From: Massilia psychrophila
GTDB lineage: Bacteria > Pseudomonadota > Gammaproteobacteria > Burkholderiales > Burkholderiaceae_D
Length of the DNA: 64,000 nt
Reading direction: 5' to 3'
Assembly: GCF_002760665.1 (NCBI RefSeq)
Contig: NZ_PDOB01000003.1
Location: forward strand, 67,434-131,433
How positions within the stretch are numbered: position 1 is the first letter of the stretch; the number at the start of each line of letters is the position of its first letter. Both the position numbers and the translations under genes were made by a program. Positions 1 to 12,087 of the stretch are shown here, piece after piece. The notes below the pieces were generated by a model. The model had not been told where the DNA came from and made no database searches. It saw only the letters and a list, made by a program, of their open reading frames with translations.

Positions 1-590
1 CAATAGCCCCAGGCGCAGGCGACGGTGACCATACCAGCCGCGCGGCCGGCTTCGATGTCGCGCAAATCATCGCCGACGTACCAGCAGTGTTGGGGGAGAA
101 CGCCAAGGCGGCGCGCGCCTTCCAGCAGCGGCTCCGGGTGCGGCTTGGCGTGCGGCGTGGTGTCGCCCGAAACGATGCAGCCGGCGTGCGCCAGGCCGAT
201 CTGCGGAATCAGGGGATCGGTGAAGCGCGCCGGCTTGTTGGTGACGATGCCCCAGGCCATGCCGGCGGCCTTGATGCCGTCGAGCAGTTCGGTGACGCCG
301 CCAAACAGCGTGCTGTGCACCGACATCGCCGACTGGTAGCGGTCGAACCACTGCAGCCGCAGCGTTTCGTAGCCGGCGTCGGCCGGGGTCAGGCCAAAGG
401 CGGCGCCGATCATGCCGCGTGCACCGGCCGACGCGGTCGGGCGCAGCACCGCATACGGCGTCGGCGCCAGGCCGCGCTCGGTGCGCAGGAAATTGACCGC
501 CGCCGCCAGGTCGGGCGCCGTGTCGGCCAGTGTGCCGTCAAGGTCGAACAAGATGGCAAGCGGTGCCTGCAGGAAAGGAGGGCGGGTCAT
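1..590 (-). CDS. gph: Phosphoglycolate phosphatase (HAD family), 3' end cut by window
   Basis: About 196 N-terminal residues are visible, from an ATG at 590 to the window edge; no stop is reached. HAD motif I is clear (LFDLDGTLADTAPDL, near residues 14-28), followed by the cap region, motif II (GIVTNKPARF) and the motif III/IV region with KPHPEPLL and GDDLRDIEAG. This is the layout of Gph, which removes 2-phosphoglycolate in the cytosol. It lies 65 bp downstream of ubiG on the same strand, the usual ubiG-gph pairing of betaproteobacteria. Other HAD phosphatases are possible, but motif spacing and synteny favour Gph. Confidence 0.85.
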   Translation of the reverse strand, partial: MTRPPFLQAPLAILFDLDGTLADTAPDLAAAVNFLRTERGLAPTPYAVLRPTASAGARGMIGAAFGLTPADAGYETLRLQWFDRYQSAMSVHSTLFGGVTELLDGIKAAGMAWGIVTNKPARFTDPLIPQIGLAHAGCIVSGDTTPHAKPHPEPLLEGARRLGVLPQHCWYVGDDLRDIEAGRAAGMVTVACAWGY

Positions 591-655
591 GAATATCTTT
601 GGAAAAGCGGCGCGGTAGGTAGCGGGCGGATGGATGGGAAATGCGTGTTTGCCGT

Positions 656-1351
656 TTATAGCGGACGGTTGCAAGCGACCATGTAGTTGACGCTGGTGTT
701 GTCGTTAAGCGAATAAATCTTACTGAGCGGGTTGTATCCCAGCCCCTTCATTGCGTCCAGTTGCAGCCCGGCCTGGCGCACGAAATGCGACAGCTCGGCC
801 GGGGTGAGGAATTTTGCGTAGTCGTGGGTGCCCTTGGGCAGCATGCGCAGCAGGTACTCGGCGCCGATGATGGCATACAGGTAGGACTTCGGATTGCGGT
901 TCAGGGTCGAAAAGAACACGTGCCCGCCGGGCTTGACCAATGCCGCCGCCGCCCGCACGACCGATGCCGGATCGGGCACGTGCTCGAGCATTTCCATGCA
1001 CGTCACGACGTCGTACTGGCCGGCTTCGCGCGCTGCCATGTCTTCGGCCGCAATCAGCTCGTAGCGCACCTGCACGCCGGACTCCAGGCTGTGCAGGTCG
1101 GCCACCTTCAAGGCTTTTTCGGACAAATCGATGCCGGTGACGATGGCGCCTTTTTTTGCCATCGATTCGGCCAGGATGCCGCCGCCGCAGCCGATGTCGA
1201 TCACCTTGCGTCCGGCCAGCGGCGCGCGCGCGTTGATCCACTCGAGGCGCAGCGGGTTGATGTCGTGCAGCGGGCGGAACTCGGAGGTGGGATCCCACCA
1301 GCGGTGGGCGAGGTCACTGAATTTCTGGATTTCTTGGAGGTCGGCGTTCAT
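656..1351 (-). CDS. ubiG: Ubiquinone biosynthesis O-methyltransferase UbiG
   Basis: 231 residues, the normal UbiG length. The N-terminal [11 protein letters not shown] segment is typical of the family. The SAM-binding motif [15 protein letters not shown], lies near residues 50-64, and the later [11 protein letters not shown] and [13 protein letters not shown] blocks are UbiG signatures. It performs both O-methylations of ubiquinone biosynthesis at the inner face of the membrane. It is followed by gph on the same strand and preceded by the OmpA-like gene with a strong terminator in between, so ubiG-gph probably has its own promoter near 1352-1425. Confidence 0.95.
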   Translation of the reverse strand: MNADLQEIQKFSDLAHRWWDPTSEFRPLHDINPLRLEWINARAPLAGRKVIDIGCGGGILAESMAKKGAIVTGIDLSEKALKVADLHSLESGVQVRYELIAAEDMAAREAGQYDVVTCMEMLEHVPDPASVVRAAAALVKPGGHVFFSTLNRNPKSYLYAIIGAEYLLRMLPKGTHDYAKFLTPAELSHFVRQAGLQLDAMKGLGYNPLSKIYSLNDNTSVNYMVACNRPL

Positions 1352-1404
1352 AGCAGGAATGATAGCGGGAAAATGGGGGAAGGGGCGTACGCGAGCGTAA
1401 AAGG

Positions 1405-1452
1405 CCGGCGCTTGGCGCCGGACTTAAAAAAAAACCCCGCCGAAGCGGGGTT
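1405..1452 (-). terminator. Rho-independent terminator of the OmpA-like gene
   Basis: Read on the minus strand, an 8-bp GC-rich stem (1445-1452 pairing with 1433-1440) with a TTCG loop is followed by a run of T (1426-1432). A second hairpin, CCGGCGC/GCGCCGG (1405-1421), lies just beyond. The position is directly downstream of the gene ending at 1478. Confidence 0.85.
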
Positions 1453-1477
1453 CTCGAGGAGAGCCGAAGCGCCCGGA

Positions 1478-2203
1478 TTACTTATTACGGGTACCGACGA
1501 CTTCGATTTCAACGCGGCGGTTCTTGGCACGGCCGGCGGTCGACTTGTTGTCAGCAACTGGCTGCTTCTCGCCCTTGCCTTCGGTGTAGACGCGGTTGGC
1601 TTCGATACCTTTGGACTGCAGGTATGCCTTGACCGCATCGGCGCGGCGGATCGACAGCTTCTGGTTGTAGGCATCGGTACCGATCGAGTCGGTGTGACCG
1701 ACGGCGATGATGACTTCCAGGTTGATACCTTGCAGCTTCGAGCTCAGGTCGTCCAGGCTGGCTTTGCCGGCTGGCTTGAGTACGGCCTTGTCGAAGTCAA
1801 AGAACGCATCAGCCGAGTAGCTCACTTTTTCCGACGTCGGCACCGGTACCAATGCTGGCGCGGGGGCAGCGGCCGGTGCTGGGGCCGGTGCCTGGGCGAC
1901 GACTGGCGGTGGCGGTGCGACGCACTTGCCATTGACCAGGGTGTCCGGCGCTACGCACAATGGCAGGTCGCAACCTGGCACCGCATCGGCTGGCGTCCAG
2001 TAACCAGTGCGCCAGCACAGGCCGAACGGGTTGCGGGCGATGACGCCGCGCGAATCTTGCACGTAAGCGCTGGTTGGCGACTTCGCTTTGATGTCGGTCG
2101 TCAGCGGTGCGAACGGCGGCGCGGTTGGATACGTGGTCTGCGCGGACGCGATACCGGTGAACGCTGCGGAAGCGGCGAAGATAAGGGCTGCAATTTTATT
2201 CAT
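1478..2203 (-). CDS. OmpA-family outer membrane / peptidoglycan-associated protein
   Basis: 241 residues from an ATG at 2203 preceded by GGAAG. Residues 1-21 form a signal peptide ending ASA. A short region with four cysteines follows, then a Pro/Ala-rich linker (about residues 90-120). The C-terminal OmpA domain carries the peptidoglycan-binding signatures GHTDSIGTDAYN and GRAKNRRVEIEV. There is no room for the eight-stranded barrel of classical OmpA, so this is the short OmpA-C type common in Burkholderiales. It probably tethers the outer membrane to peptidoglycan. Highly expressed genes of this kind often sit divergent from gyrA, as here. Confidence 0.85.
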   Translation of the reverse strand: MNKIAALIFAASAAFTGIASAQTTYPTAPPFAPLTTDIKAKSPTSAYVQDSRGVIARNPFGLCWRTGYWTPADAVPGCDLPLCVAPDTLVNGKCVAPPPPVVAQAPAPAPAAAPAPALVPVPTSEKVSYSADAFFDFDKAVLKPAGKASLDDLSSKLQGINLEVIIAVGHTDSIGTDAYNQKLSIRRADAVKAYLQSKGIEANRVYTEGKGEKQPVADNKSTAGRAKNRRVEIEVVGTRNK

Positions 2204-2562
2204 ATGTTTTTCTTCCTTTCGGGGGTGATATCCGCAGCAAAAACTGCGCAACTTGACGTGCATAGGCAGAATACTAACAGTTTGTCTCGCATTCCTCATT
2301 TCTGATTGCGAAACATGCAATTGGCTTCTGAATCATTTTGCCACAGTGGGCGAAATAGCACGACGCTTGACAAATCAAACGTCGCGCATTATGAAATTTA
2401 CGTTGTTTTCGTGCAACGTGGCACGCGGCGCTTGCGTTGCGCTTGACATCGCGTCAAGTTGCGGCGAGTTGAGCATTGAGACCAATAGGAGGAATTGCGC
2501 TGGTGCTATGGTAAAATCGCCCGCTTGCAGTATAACCACAGCCCGAGACCGCCGCCCAGCCA
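2204..2562. promoter_or_regulatory. Divergent intergenic region between the OmpA-like gene and gyrA
   Basis: This 359-bp AT-rich gap must hold both divergent promoters. A TAAAAT hexamer at 2512-2517, about 45 bp upstream of gyrA, is a plausible -10 element but has no good -35. A 6-bp inverted repeat, CTTGAC/GTCAAG, lies at 2442-2458. I see no RNA gene or convincing ORF here. Confidence 0.5.
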
Positions 2563-5181
<2,619 letters not shown>

Positions 5182-5264
5182 CGCTCTTGAGGCGACGACG
5201 GCGAAGCGCCTATACTGGTGCTTCGCCGATTGCCAGCAAAAGCAGCACCGGTGACTCTTACGTC

Positions 5265-5284
5265 GTTCCCGCGCAGGCGGGAAC
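5265..5284. repeat. Short palindromic (REP-like) element
   Basis: GTTCCCGC, the loop GCAG and GCGGGAAC form a perfect 8-bp stem in the gyrA-serC gap. Such CGTTCCCGCGCAGGCGGGAAC palindromes are dispersed intergenic repeats in many proteobacteria. It could also protect or attenuate the gyrA transcript. No T-run follows, so I do not call it an intrinsic terminator. Confidence 0.6.
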
Positions 5285-5309
5285 CCAATTACTTCGCTGA
5301 TCCGCTACC

Positions 5310-6404
5310 GTGACTCCTATCTACAATTTTTCCGCCGGTCCCGCCGTGCTGCCCAGGGAAGTGCTCGAACAGGCCGCCTCCGAAATGCTCGACTGGCACG
5401 GCTGCGGCATGTCGGTGATGGAAATGAGCCACCGCGGCCCCGAATTCATCTCGATCTACCAACAGGCCGTGGCCGACCTGCGCGAACTGCTCGCCATCCC
5501 GGCCAATTATAAAATCCTGTTCCAGCAAGGCGGCGGCCTTGGCGAAAACGCCATCGTGCCGATGAACCTGGTTGGCCGCTCTGCGCAGCCGGCCACCATC
5601 GATTTTGTCCACACCGGCTCCTGGTCCGGCAAGTCGGTCGCGGAAGCGGCGCGCTACGCCAACGTCAACGTGGCGGCAAAGCCGGCGGGCAGCTTTACCA
5701 GCGTGCCGCCGCAGGAAACCTGGCAGCTGACGCCAGGCGCAGCCTACCTGCACCTGTGCACCAACGAAACCATCGACGGCGTGGAGTATAACCTCGACAA
5801 CTTCGTACCAACGGTCCAGGGCGACACGCCGATCGTCGCCGACATGTCGTCGCACATCCTGTCGCGCGTGTTCGACGTGTCGAAATACGGCGTCATGTTT
5901 GCCGGCGCCCAGAAAAACATCGGCCCGGCCGGCCTGACCCTGGTGATTGTTCGTGACGATTTACTAGGCCACGCGCTGCCGATCTGTCCTTCGGCGTTCA
6001 ACTGGAAGACGGTCGCCGACCACGATTCGATGTACAACACGCCGCCGACCTACGCCATCTACATCGCCGGCCTGGTGTTCGCCCACCTGAAACGCCAGGG
6101 CGGCGTAGCCGCGATGGAACAGCAAAATATCGCCAAGGCCAAGCTGCTGTACGCCGCGCTCGATTGCGACGATTTTTATGCGAACCGGGTGGCGCTTGAT
6201 AGCCGCTCGCGCATGAACGTGCCGTTTTACCTGGGCGACGAAACCCGCAATGAACAATTCCTGGCCGGCGCAAAAGCGCGCGGCCTGTTGCAGCTGAAGG
6301 GCCACAAGTCCGTAGGCGGTATGCGCGCATCGATCTACAACGCGATGCCGATCCAGGGCGTGCAAGCCCTGGTCGATTATTTGAACGAGTTTGCTGGCAG
6401 ATAA
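5310..6404 (+). CDS. serC: Phosphoserine aminotransferase
   Basis: 364 residues from a GTG at 5310, the usual SerC length. It opens with [11 protein letters not shown] and has the PLP-binding Lys202 in [11 protein letters not shown]. It transaminates 3-phosphohydroxypyruvate to phosphoserine, and the same enzyme acts in pyridoxine synthesis. It is the first gene of the mixed-function aromatic block; pheA starts 43 bp after the serC stop. The GTG is chosen because the conserved N-terminus begins there (MTPIYNF). Confidence 0.97.
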   Translation: MTPIYNFSAGPAVLPREVLEQAASEMLDWHGCGMSVMEMSHRGPEFISIYQQAVADLRELLAIPANYKILFQQGGGLGENAIVPMNLVGRSAQPATIDFVHTGSWSGKSVAEAARYANVNVAAKPAGSFTSVPPQETWQLTPGAAYLHLCTNETIDGVEYNLDNFVPTVQGDTPIVADMSSHILSRVFDVSKYGVMFAGAQKNIGPAGLTLVIVRDDLLGHALPICPSAFNWKTVADHDSMYNTPPTYAIYIAGLVFAHLKRQGGVAAMEQQNIAKAKLLYAALDCDDFYANRVALDSRSRMNVPFYLGDETRNEQFLAGAKARGLLQLKGHKSVGGMRASIYNAMPIQGVQALVDYLNEFAGR

Positions 6405-6447
6405 TTTAAGAAAGCCGGCTCCAATCGAACCAACGCGTGTAAAGACG

Positions 6448-7518
6448 ATGACAGACAAACTGACCCCCTTGCGCGAGCAGATCGACGCCATCGACGCCGA
6501 GCTTCTCGACCTGCTCAACCAGCGCGCCCGCCTTGCCCAGCAGGTCGGCCACGTCAAGGCCGAAACCCGGGCGCCGGTGTTTCGCCCGGAGCGCGAAGCG
6601 CAAGTACTGCGCGGCGTCGCCGCGCGCAACCCCGGCCCGCTCAAAAACGCCGACCTGCAAACCATCTTTCGCGAAGTCATGTCGGCCTGCCGCTCGTTGG
6701 AGAAGCGCGTCACCGTCGCCTATCTGGGGCCGGCCGGCACCTTCAGCGAGCAGGCCGTGTACCAGCAGTTCGGCGGCGCCGTCGACGGCCTGCCGTGCGT
6801 GTCGATCGACGAAGTGTTCCGCGCCACCGAAGCGGGCACCGCCGACTTTGGCGTGGTCCCGGTCGAAAATTCGTCCGAAGGGGCGATCAATCGCACGCTC
6901 GACCTGATGCTCGCCACCACCACCATCATCAGCGGCGAAGTGTCGATCCCGGTCCATCACAGCCTGATGAGCAGTACCGGCTCGATGGATGGCGTCACCG
7001 TCGTCTGCGCCCATTCGCAGGCGCTGGCCCAGTGCCAGGTCTGGCTCAACCAGCACTACCCCAACATCGAGCGGCGTGCGGTGGCGTCGAACGCCGAGGC
7101 GGCGGTGATGGCCAGCACCAATCCGGCGATTGCCGCGATCGCCAGCGAGATGGCGGGCGAGCAGTACAAGTTGGGCGTGGTCCAGGGCCATATTCAGGAT
7201 GATCCGCACAACCGCACCCGTTTTGCCATCATCGGCCACCTGCAGACCAATCCGTCGGGCGAGGACCAGACTTCGCTGGTGCTGGCGGTGCCGAACAAGG
7301 CCGGCGCCGTCTACAATTTGCTGGCGCCGCTGGCCAAACACGGCGTCTCGATGACCCGCTTCGAGTCGCGTCCGGCGCGCATCGGCACCTGGGAATACTA
7401 TTTTTATGTCGACATCGAAGGCCACGTCTTTGATGCCGCCGTCGCCAGGGCGCTCGAGGAACTGAAAGACAACGCCGCTTTTTTCAAGGTGCTCGGTTCC
7501 TACCCGCTCAGCCTCTAA
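6448..7518 (+). CDS. pheA: Bifunctional chorismate mutase / prephenate dehydratase
   Basis: 356 residues from the ATG at 6448; a longer reading would need a start inside serC. An AroQ-type chorismate mutase domain covers about 1-88 (LREQIDAIDAELLDLLNQRA). The prephenate dehydratase domain, about 90-270, includes the NRTRF motif. A C-terminal ACT domain carries the phenylalanine-binding ESRP motif. It converts chorismate to phenylpyruvate and is probably feedback-inhibited by phenylalanine. Position between serC and hisC matches the conserved supraoperon. Confidence 0.97.
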   Translation: MTDKLTPLREQIDAIDAELLDLLNQRARLAQQVGHVKAETRAPVFRPEREAQVLRGVAARNPGPLKNADLQTIFREVMSACRSLEKRVTVAYLGPAGTFSEQAVYQQFGGAVDGLPCVSIDEVFRATEAGTADFGVVPVENSSEGAINRTLDLMLATTTIISGEVSIPVHHSLMSSTGSMDGVTVVCAHSQALAQCQVWLNQHYPNIERRAVASNAEAAVMASTNPAIAAIASEMAGEQYKLGVVQGHIQDDPHNRTRFAIIGHLQTNPSGEDQTSLVLAVPNKAGAVYNLLAPLAKHGVSMTRFESRPARIGTWEYYFYVDIEGHVFDAAVARALEELKDNAAFFKVLGSYPLSL

Positions 7519-7558
7519 GCCAATTGATCAGTTAATTAATACAGATACGAGATCCTCC

Positions 7559-8665
7559 ATGCCCCAGCAATTCGGTCCAGAATACGTCCGCGCCATCGCC
7601 CCTTACCAGGCCGGCAAACCCATCGCCGAAGTGGCGCGCGAGTTCGGCCTCGACGAAGCGAGCATCGTCAAGCTGGCCTCCAACGAAAACCCGTTCGGCG
7701 TGCCCGAATCGAGCAAGCAGGCGATGGCCGCCACCTTGTCCGAGCTTGGCCGCTACCCGGACGCCAATGGTTTCGCGCTGAAAGCGGTGCTCTCAAAACG
7801 CTACGGCGTGTCCCCCGACTGGATCACGCTGGGCAACGGCAGCAACGACATTTTAGAGATCGCCGCCCACGCGTTTGTACAGGGCGGACAGTCGGTGGTG
7901 TATTCGCAGTATTCGTTCGCGGTGTACGCGCTGGCCACCCAGGGCGTCGGCGCGCGCCCGATCGTGGTGCCGGCCAAGGCCTACGGCCACGACCTGGACG
8001 CCATGGCCGCAAGCATCGAAGACGACACCCGCCTGATCTATATTGCCAACCCCAACAACCCGACCGGCACCTTCATCGCCCCAAGCGAGATCGAAGCGTT
8101 CCTGAAACGCGTGCCGGCCCACGTCGTCGTCGTGCTCGACGAAGCCTATAACGAATACCTCGCGCCCGAGCAGCAGTTCGAGTCGAGCCAATGGGTGCGC
8201 ACCTACCCGAACCTGCTGGTTTCGCGCACGTTCTCGAAAGCCTATGGGCTGGCCGGCCTGCGGGTCGGTTTCGCCATCGCCCAGCCGGCTCTCACCGACT
8301 TGATGAACCGTATCCGCCAGCCGTTCAACGTCAACTCGCTGGCGCAGGCAGCGGCGATTGCCGCCCTGGGCGACAAGGATTTCCTTGCGCAGGGCGCGGC
8401 CAACAACGCTGCCGGCTACCGCCAGTTCGTCGAGGCGTTCGCAGAACTCGGCCTGGAGTACGTGCCGTCGTTCGGTAACTTCGTGCTGGTGCGGGTCGGC
8501 ATGGACGACAGCGCCGGTGCGCGGATCAACCTGGCGCTGCTCAAGCAAGGCGTGATCGTGCGCCCGGTCGGCAATTACGGGCTGCCGCAATGGCTGCGCA
8601 TCTCGATCGGCCTGCCGCGCGAAAACGCGTTGTTCTTGGCCGCGCTCAGGAAGGCGCTGGCCTGA
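7559..8665 (+). CDS. hisC: Histidinol-phosphate / aromatic aminotransferase HisC
   Basis: 368 residues, a class I/II PLP aminotransferase of the HisC family. SNENPFG lies near the N-terminus, NPNNPTGT mid-protein, and the PLP lysine is Lys227 in SRTFSKAYGLAGLR. Lying between pheA and tyrA rather than in a his operon, it is the HisC paralogue (HisHb type) thought to transaminate aromatic keto acids as well as histidinol phosphate. That dual role is family knowledge, not visible here. Its TGA stop overlaps the tyrA ATG, which suggests translational coupling. Confidence 0.93.
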   Translation: MPQQFGPEYVRAIAPYQAGKPIAEVAREFGLDEASIVKLASNENPFGVPESSKQAMAATLSELGRYPDANGFALKAVLSKRYGVSPDWITLGNGSNDILEIAAHAFVQGGQSVVYSQYSFAVYALATQGVGARPIVVPAKAYGHDLDAMAASIEDDTRLIYIANPNNPTGTFIAPSEIEAFLKRVPAHVVVVLDEAYNEYLAPEQQFESSQWVRTYPNLLVSRTFSKAYGLAGLRVGFAIAQPALTDLMNRIRQPFNVNSLAQAAAIAALGDKDFLAQGAANNAAGYRQFVEAFAELGLEYVPSFGNFVLVRVGMDDSAGARINLALLKQGVIVRPVGNYGLPQWLRISIGLPRENALFLAALRKALA

Positions 8666-9582
8666 TGGCCGGCGCGGTCGTGTTCGACAAGGTCGTCATT
8701 TTCGGCGTCGGTCTGATCGGCGGCTCGTTCGCGCTGGCGTTGAGAACCGCGGGCGTTGTCGGTCACATCGTCGGCATGGGCCGCTCAAAAGAAGCGCTCG
8801 GCCGCGCCCTCGAGCTGGGCATCGTCGACAGCGTCGGTGACTCGATCGCTGCTGCCTTGAACGGCGCCAGCCTGGTGCTTATTGCGGCGCCCGTCGCCCA
8901 GACCGAAGCGATCCTCGCATCGATGCTGCCGCACCTGGAAGCGGGCACCATCGTCACCGACGCCGGCAGCACCAAGGCCGACGTCGCCGCCGCGGCCCGC
9001 CGCGCCCTTGGAGCCCGGATTTCTCAATTTGTGCCGGGCCACCCGATCGCCGGCGGCGAATCGAACGGGCCGGACGCTGCCGTCGCGAACCTGTACCAAG
9101 GGAAAAAGACGGTGCTCACGCCGCTGCCGGAAAACAGCGCCATTGACATCGCCCGGGTGGCTGGCGCCTGGACTGCCTGCGGCGCGGTGGTGCGCCAGCT
9201 TGAACCGGGCGAACACGACAAGGTGTTCGCCGCCGTCAGCCATTTGCCGCACCTGCTGGCCTACGCCCTGGTCGACGACATCGCCAACAAGCGGCACGCC
9301 GGCCTGCTGTTTCAGTATGCAGCCAGCGGTTTTCGCGACTTTACCCGCATTGCCGCGTCTTCGCCCGAAATGTGGCGCGACATCAGCCTGGCCAACCGCG
9401 ACGCGCTGCTCGGTGAGCTCGACGCATATCTGGCACAATTGATCGGAATGCGCGCGATGCTGGCCGCCGGCGACGGCGCCGCCCTCGAAACCGTCTACGC
9501 CAACGCCCAGCGCGCCCGGCGTCAGTGGACCGGCGCGATCGAAGCGGCCGAGGCGTCGCAGGCGCCGGACGTTACGCAATAA
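8665..9582 (+). CDS. tyrA: Prephenate (arogenate) dehydrogenase
   Basis: 305 residues from the ATG at 8665, sharing one base with the hisC stop. The NAD(P)-binding Rossmann motif IFGVGLIGGSFALAL lies near residues 11-25, and GHPIAGGE and HLPHLLAYAL follow, as in TyrA. It oxidatively decarboxylates prephenate towards tyrosine. There is no ACT or chorismate mutase fusion, unlike the enteric T-protein. It is followed by aroA after 44 bp. Confidence 0.95.
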   Translation: MAGAVVFDKVVIFGVGLIGGSFALALRTAGVVGHIVGMGRSKEALGRALELGIVDSVGDSIAAALNGASLVLIAAPVAQTEAILASMLPHLEAGTIVTDAGSTKADVAAAARRALGARISQFVPGHPIAGGESNGPDAAVANLYQGKKTVLTPLPENSAIDIARVAGAWTACGAVVRQLEPGEHDKVFAAVSHLPHLLAYALVDDIANKRHAGLLFQYAASGFRDFTRIAASSPEMWRDISLANRDALLGELDAYLAQLIGMRAMLAAGDGAALETVYANAQRARRQWTGAIEAAEASQAPDVTQ

Positions 9583-9626
9583 CGCGCACAGAATAGCGCA
9601 GCATAGATTCACGAAAGACTTTTCAA

Positions 9627-10970
9627 ATGCCCCAGAACAACCCAAAAATTTACCCGCACTACCTCGACCTGAAACCCGTCATGCACGTCGCGGGCACGGT
9701 GCGCCTGCCGGGCTCGAAAAGCATCTCGAACCGCACCTTGCTGCTGGCCGCGCTGGCCGGCGGCACCACCACCATCGTCGACCTGCTGGCGTCCGACGAC
9801 ACCATGGTCATGCTCGGCGCGCTGCATTCGCTCGGCATCAAGTGGGAGCAGCTAGATGAGCGCACCCATATCGTGCACGGGGTTGACGGCGTGTTGCCGG
9901 TCCACCAGGCCGACCTGTTCATGGGTAACGCCGGCACTGCGATCCGCCCGCTGACGGCGGCGCTGGCGGTGATCGGCGGCGACTACACGCTGCATGGCGT
10001 CTCGCGCATGCATGAGCGGCCGATTGGCGACCTGGTGGAAAGCCTCAACGCCGTCGGCGCCCAGATCGAATACACCGGCGAAGCGGGTTTCCCGCCACTG
10101 CGCATCCGGCGCGGCCATATCCACGCCCACGCCGCGCCGATCCTTGTCCGCGGCAACGTCTCGAGCCAGTTCCTCACCGCGCTGCTGATGGCCGCGCCCC
10201 TGATGGCCAACGAACATCCGGTCAGCATCGAGGTCGAGGGCGAGCTCATTTCCAAGCCCTATATCGAAATCACGCTGAACCTGATGCGCCGCTTCGGCGT
10301 GACGGTCGAGCAGGACGGCTGGCGCTCGTTCACGGTGCAGCCGGGCCAGCGCTACGTTAGTCCAGGCACCATCCACGTTGAAGGCGACGCCTCGTCGGCC
10401 TCGTATTTCCTGGCGGCGGGGGCGATTGGCGGCGGTCCGGTACGCGTGGTTGGCGTCGGGCGCGACAGCATCCAGGGCGACGTGCGTTTTGCCGACGCGC
10501 TCGAACAGATGGGCGCGACTGTTACCCGCGGCGACGACTGGATCGAAGCGACGTCGAATGGCGTGCTCAAAGCGATCGACGCCGACTTCAACCACATTCC
10601 CGACGCCGCGATGACGATCGCCATTGCCGCGCTATATGCCGACGGCACCAGCACGCTGCGCAATATCGCCAGCTGGCGCGTCAAGGAAACCGACCGCCTG
10701 GCCGCGATGGCGAAGGAACTGCGCAAGCTCGGCGCCACCGTCGAAGAGGGCCTCGACTATATCGCCATCACGCCGCCGGTGCAAATCGCGGCCGCCACCA
10801 TCGACACCTACGACGATCACCGCATGGCGATGTGCTTTTCGCTTGCCAGTCTGGACGGCGCCGCCCGGCGCGGCAACGCCATCCGCATCAACGAACCGCA
10901 ATGCGTCGCCAAGACCTTCCCCGACTATTTCGAGGCCTTTGCCGGCATCGCCAAAGGCGAATTATTCTGA
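9627..10970 (+). CDS. aroA: 3-phosphoshikimate 1-carboxyvinyltransferase (EPSP synthase)
   Basis: 447 residues. The phosphoenolpyruvate/shikimate-site motif [10 protein letters not shown] is near residue 30, [12 protein letters not shown] near 95-106, and the C-terminal [13 protein letters not shown] and DDHRMAM motifs are present. It makes EPSP in the shikimate pathway, upstream of the chorismate used by PheA and TyrA encoded just before it. The gene is followed by an unusual repeat block before cmk. Confidence 0.97.
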   Translation: MPQNNPKIYPHYLDLKPVMHVAGTVRLPGSKSISNRTLLLAALAGGTTTIVDLLASDDTMVMLGALHSLGIKWEQLDERTHIVHGVDGVLPVHQADLFMGNAGTAIRPLTAALAVIGGDYTLHGVSRMHERPIGDLVESLNAVGAQIEYTGEAGFPPLRIRRGHIHAHAAPILVRGNVSSQFLTALLMAAPLMANEHPVSIEVEGELISKPYIEITLNLMRRFGVTVEQDGWRSFTVQPGQRYVSPGTIHVEGDASSASYFLAAGAIGGGPVRVVGVGRDSIQGDVRFADALEQMGATVTRGDDWIEATSNGVLKAIDADFNHIPDAAMTIAIAALYADGTSTLRNIASWRVKETDRLAAMAKELRKLGATVEEGLDYIAITPPVQIAAATIDTYDDHRMAMCFSLASLDGAARRGNAIRINEPQCVAKTFPDYFEAFAGIAKGELF

Positions 10971-10987
10971 TTACCGCTGGTACCGCT

Positions 10988-11120
10988 GGGGTCAGTTCCG
11001 ACATTCGGACACGGTCCCATCATTAGAAGTTCCGCTAGCGAAGAGGCCGTGTCCGAATGTCGGAACTGACCCCAGGGTTCCGCTAGCGAAGAGGTCGTGT
11101 CCGAATGTCGGAACTGACCC
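10988..11120. repeat. Compound inverted/direct repeat block between aroA and cmk
   Basis: A 27-bp sequence at 10988-11014 (GGGGTCAGTTCCGACATTCG and on) recurs as an exact inverted copy at 11047-11073. The unit 11029-11073 is then repeated directly at 11077-11120 over 44 bp with a single C/T difference, a 48-bp period. Each direct unit also contains the palindrome CGCTAGCG. The block lies in the aroA-cmk gap, where a strong hairpin could form in the transcript. The outer GGGGTCAG/CTGACCCC ends resemble REP-type repeats moved by Y1 transposases; that link is inference. Confidence 0.9.
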
Positions 11121-11182
11121 TGGAGTTCCATTGAGGCAAAATTGTTGCCAGGGCTCTAGATTAAATTTAATAAGTGATAACA

Positions 11183-11854
11183 ATGCAAAATTCCTTGATA
11201 CCAGTCATCGCCATCGACGGCCCGACCGCTTCCGGCAAGGGCACCGTCGCGCACAAGGTAGCGCTGCGTCTTGGCTTTCATTACCTCGATTCGGGCGCGT
11301 TGTACCGGCTGACGGCCTTGTCGGCGCTGCGCCGCGAGACAGATCTTGCCGACGAACACGCGCTGGCGAAAGTAGCCGAGCACATGCAAGTGAACTTCGA
11401 CGGCGCCGAGATCCTGCTGGCGAACGACAACGTCAGCGCTGCCATCCGTGCCGAGGAGGTTGGCAACCTGGCATCGAAGATCGCCGCGCTGCCGGCCGTG
11501 CGCCAGGCGCTGTTTGCCGTGCAGCTCGGTTTCCGGCGTGCGCCCGGGCTGGTGGCCGACGGGCGCGACATGGGGACGGTGATTTTTCCCCATGCCAAAT
11601 TAAAGGTGTTCCTTACCGCAAGTACTGAGGCGCGCGCGCAACGTCGATATAAGCAATTGATTGACAAGGGGATTTCTGCTAATATGGAAGACCTCCTGTC
11701 GGATTTGAAAGCGCGCGATGACCGTGACACACATCGGGCAATCGCACCTTTGGCGCCGGCAGAAGGGGCGCATATCCTCGATACTTCCAACATGACGGCC
11801 GAGCAGGCCATTGAGGAAGTTCTCTCGTTGTATGCACGCAGGGTCCCGAAATAA
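11183..11854 (+). CDS. cmk: Cytidylate kinase
   Basis: 223 residues from ATG 11183; an in-frame GTG at 11174 would add three residues. The P-loop [13 protein letters not shown] is near the N-terminus, and [20 protein letters not shown] and RARDDRD-like segments follow as in bacterial Cmk. It phosphorylates CMP and dCMP. It precedes rpsA as in most proteobacteria. The ribosome-binding site is weak and the upstream repeat block may separate it from aroA transcription. Confidence 0.95.
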   Translation: MQNSLIPVIAIDGPTASGKGTVAHKVALRLGFHYLDSGALYRLTALSALRRETDLADEHALAKVAEHMQVNFDGAEILLANDNVSAAIRAEEVGNLASKIAALPAVRQALFAVQLGFRRAPGLVADGRDMGTVIFPHAKLKVFLTASTEARAQRRYKQLIDKGISANMEDLLSDLKARDDRDTHRAIAPLAPAEGAHILDTSNMTAEQAIEEVLSLYARRVPK

Positions 11855-12087
11855 GGGGCGCGGCGCGGCTCCAGGGCACACTGTCCAACATGACGGCCAG
11901 GGAAGGTTTTGGCCTTTGAGGAAGTGGGTATTGGTGGGCGCGCAGCAGGCGGCAAGCAGTAGTAATAACAGTAATAACAGTAATTGTGGTGCCTGGTCCG
12001 GCAATGGTGTCGATCTCAGGCGTGGTTCAACCTAACCCAGTTTAAGTCGCATCGTGCGAACTCTGCTGGATCACTCGTGTACAAACT
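11855..12087 (+). other. cmk-rpsA intergenic leader with partial duplication of the cmk 3' end
   Basis: This 233-bp stretch carries no gene. TCCAACATGACGGCC from the cmk 3' end (11786-11800) recurs at 11884-11898, and a following GGCC-(A/T)-TTGAGGAAGT also recurs (11807-11820 and 11911-11925). A run of AGTAATAAC units follows at about 11950-11982. The region must contain the rpsA 5' leader, which in other bacteria mediates S1 autoregulation. Confidence 0.5.
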
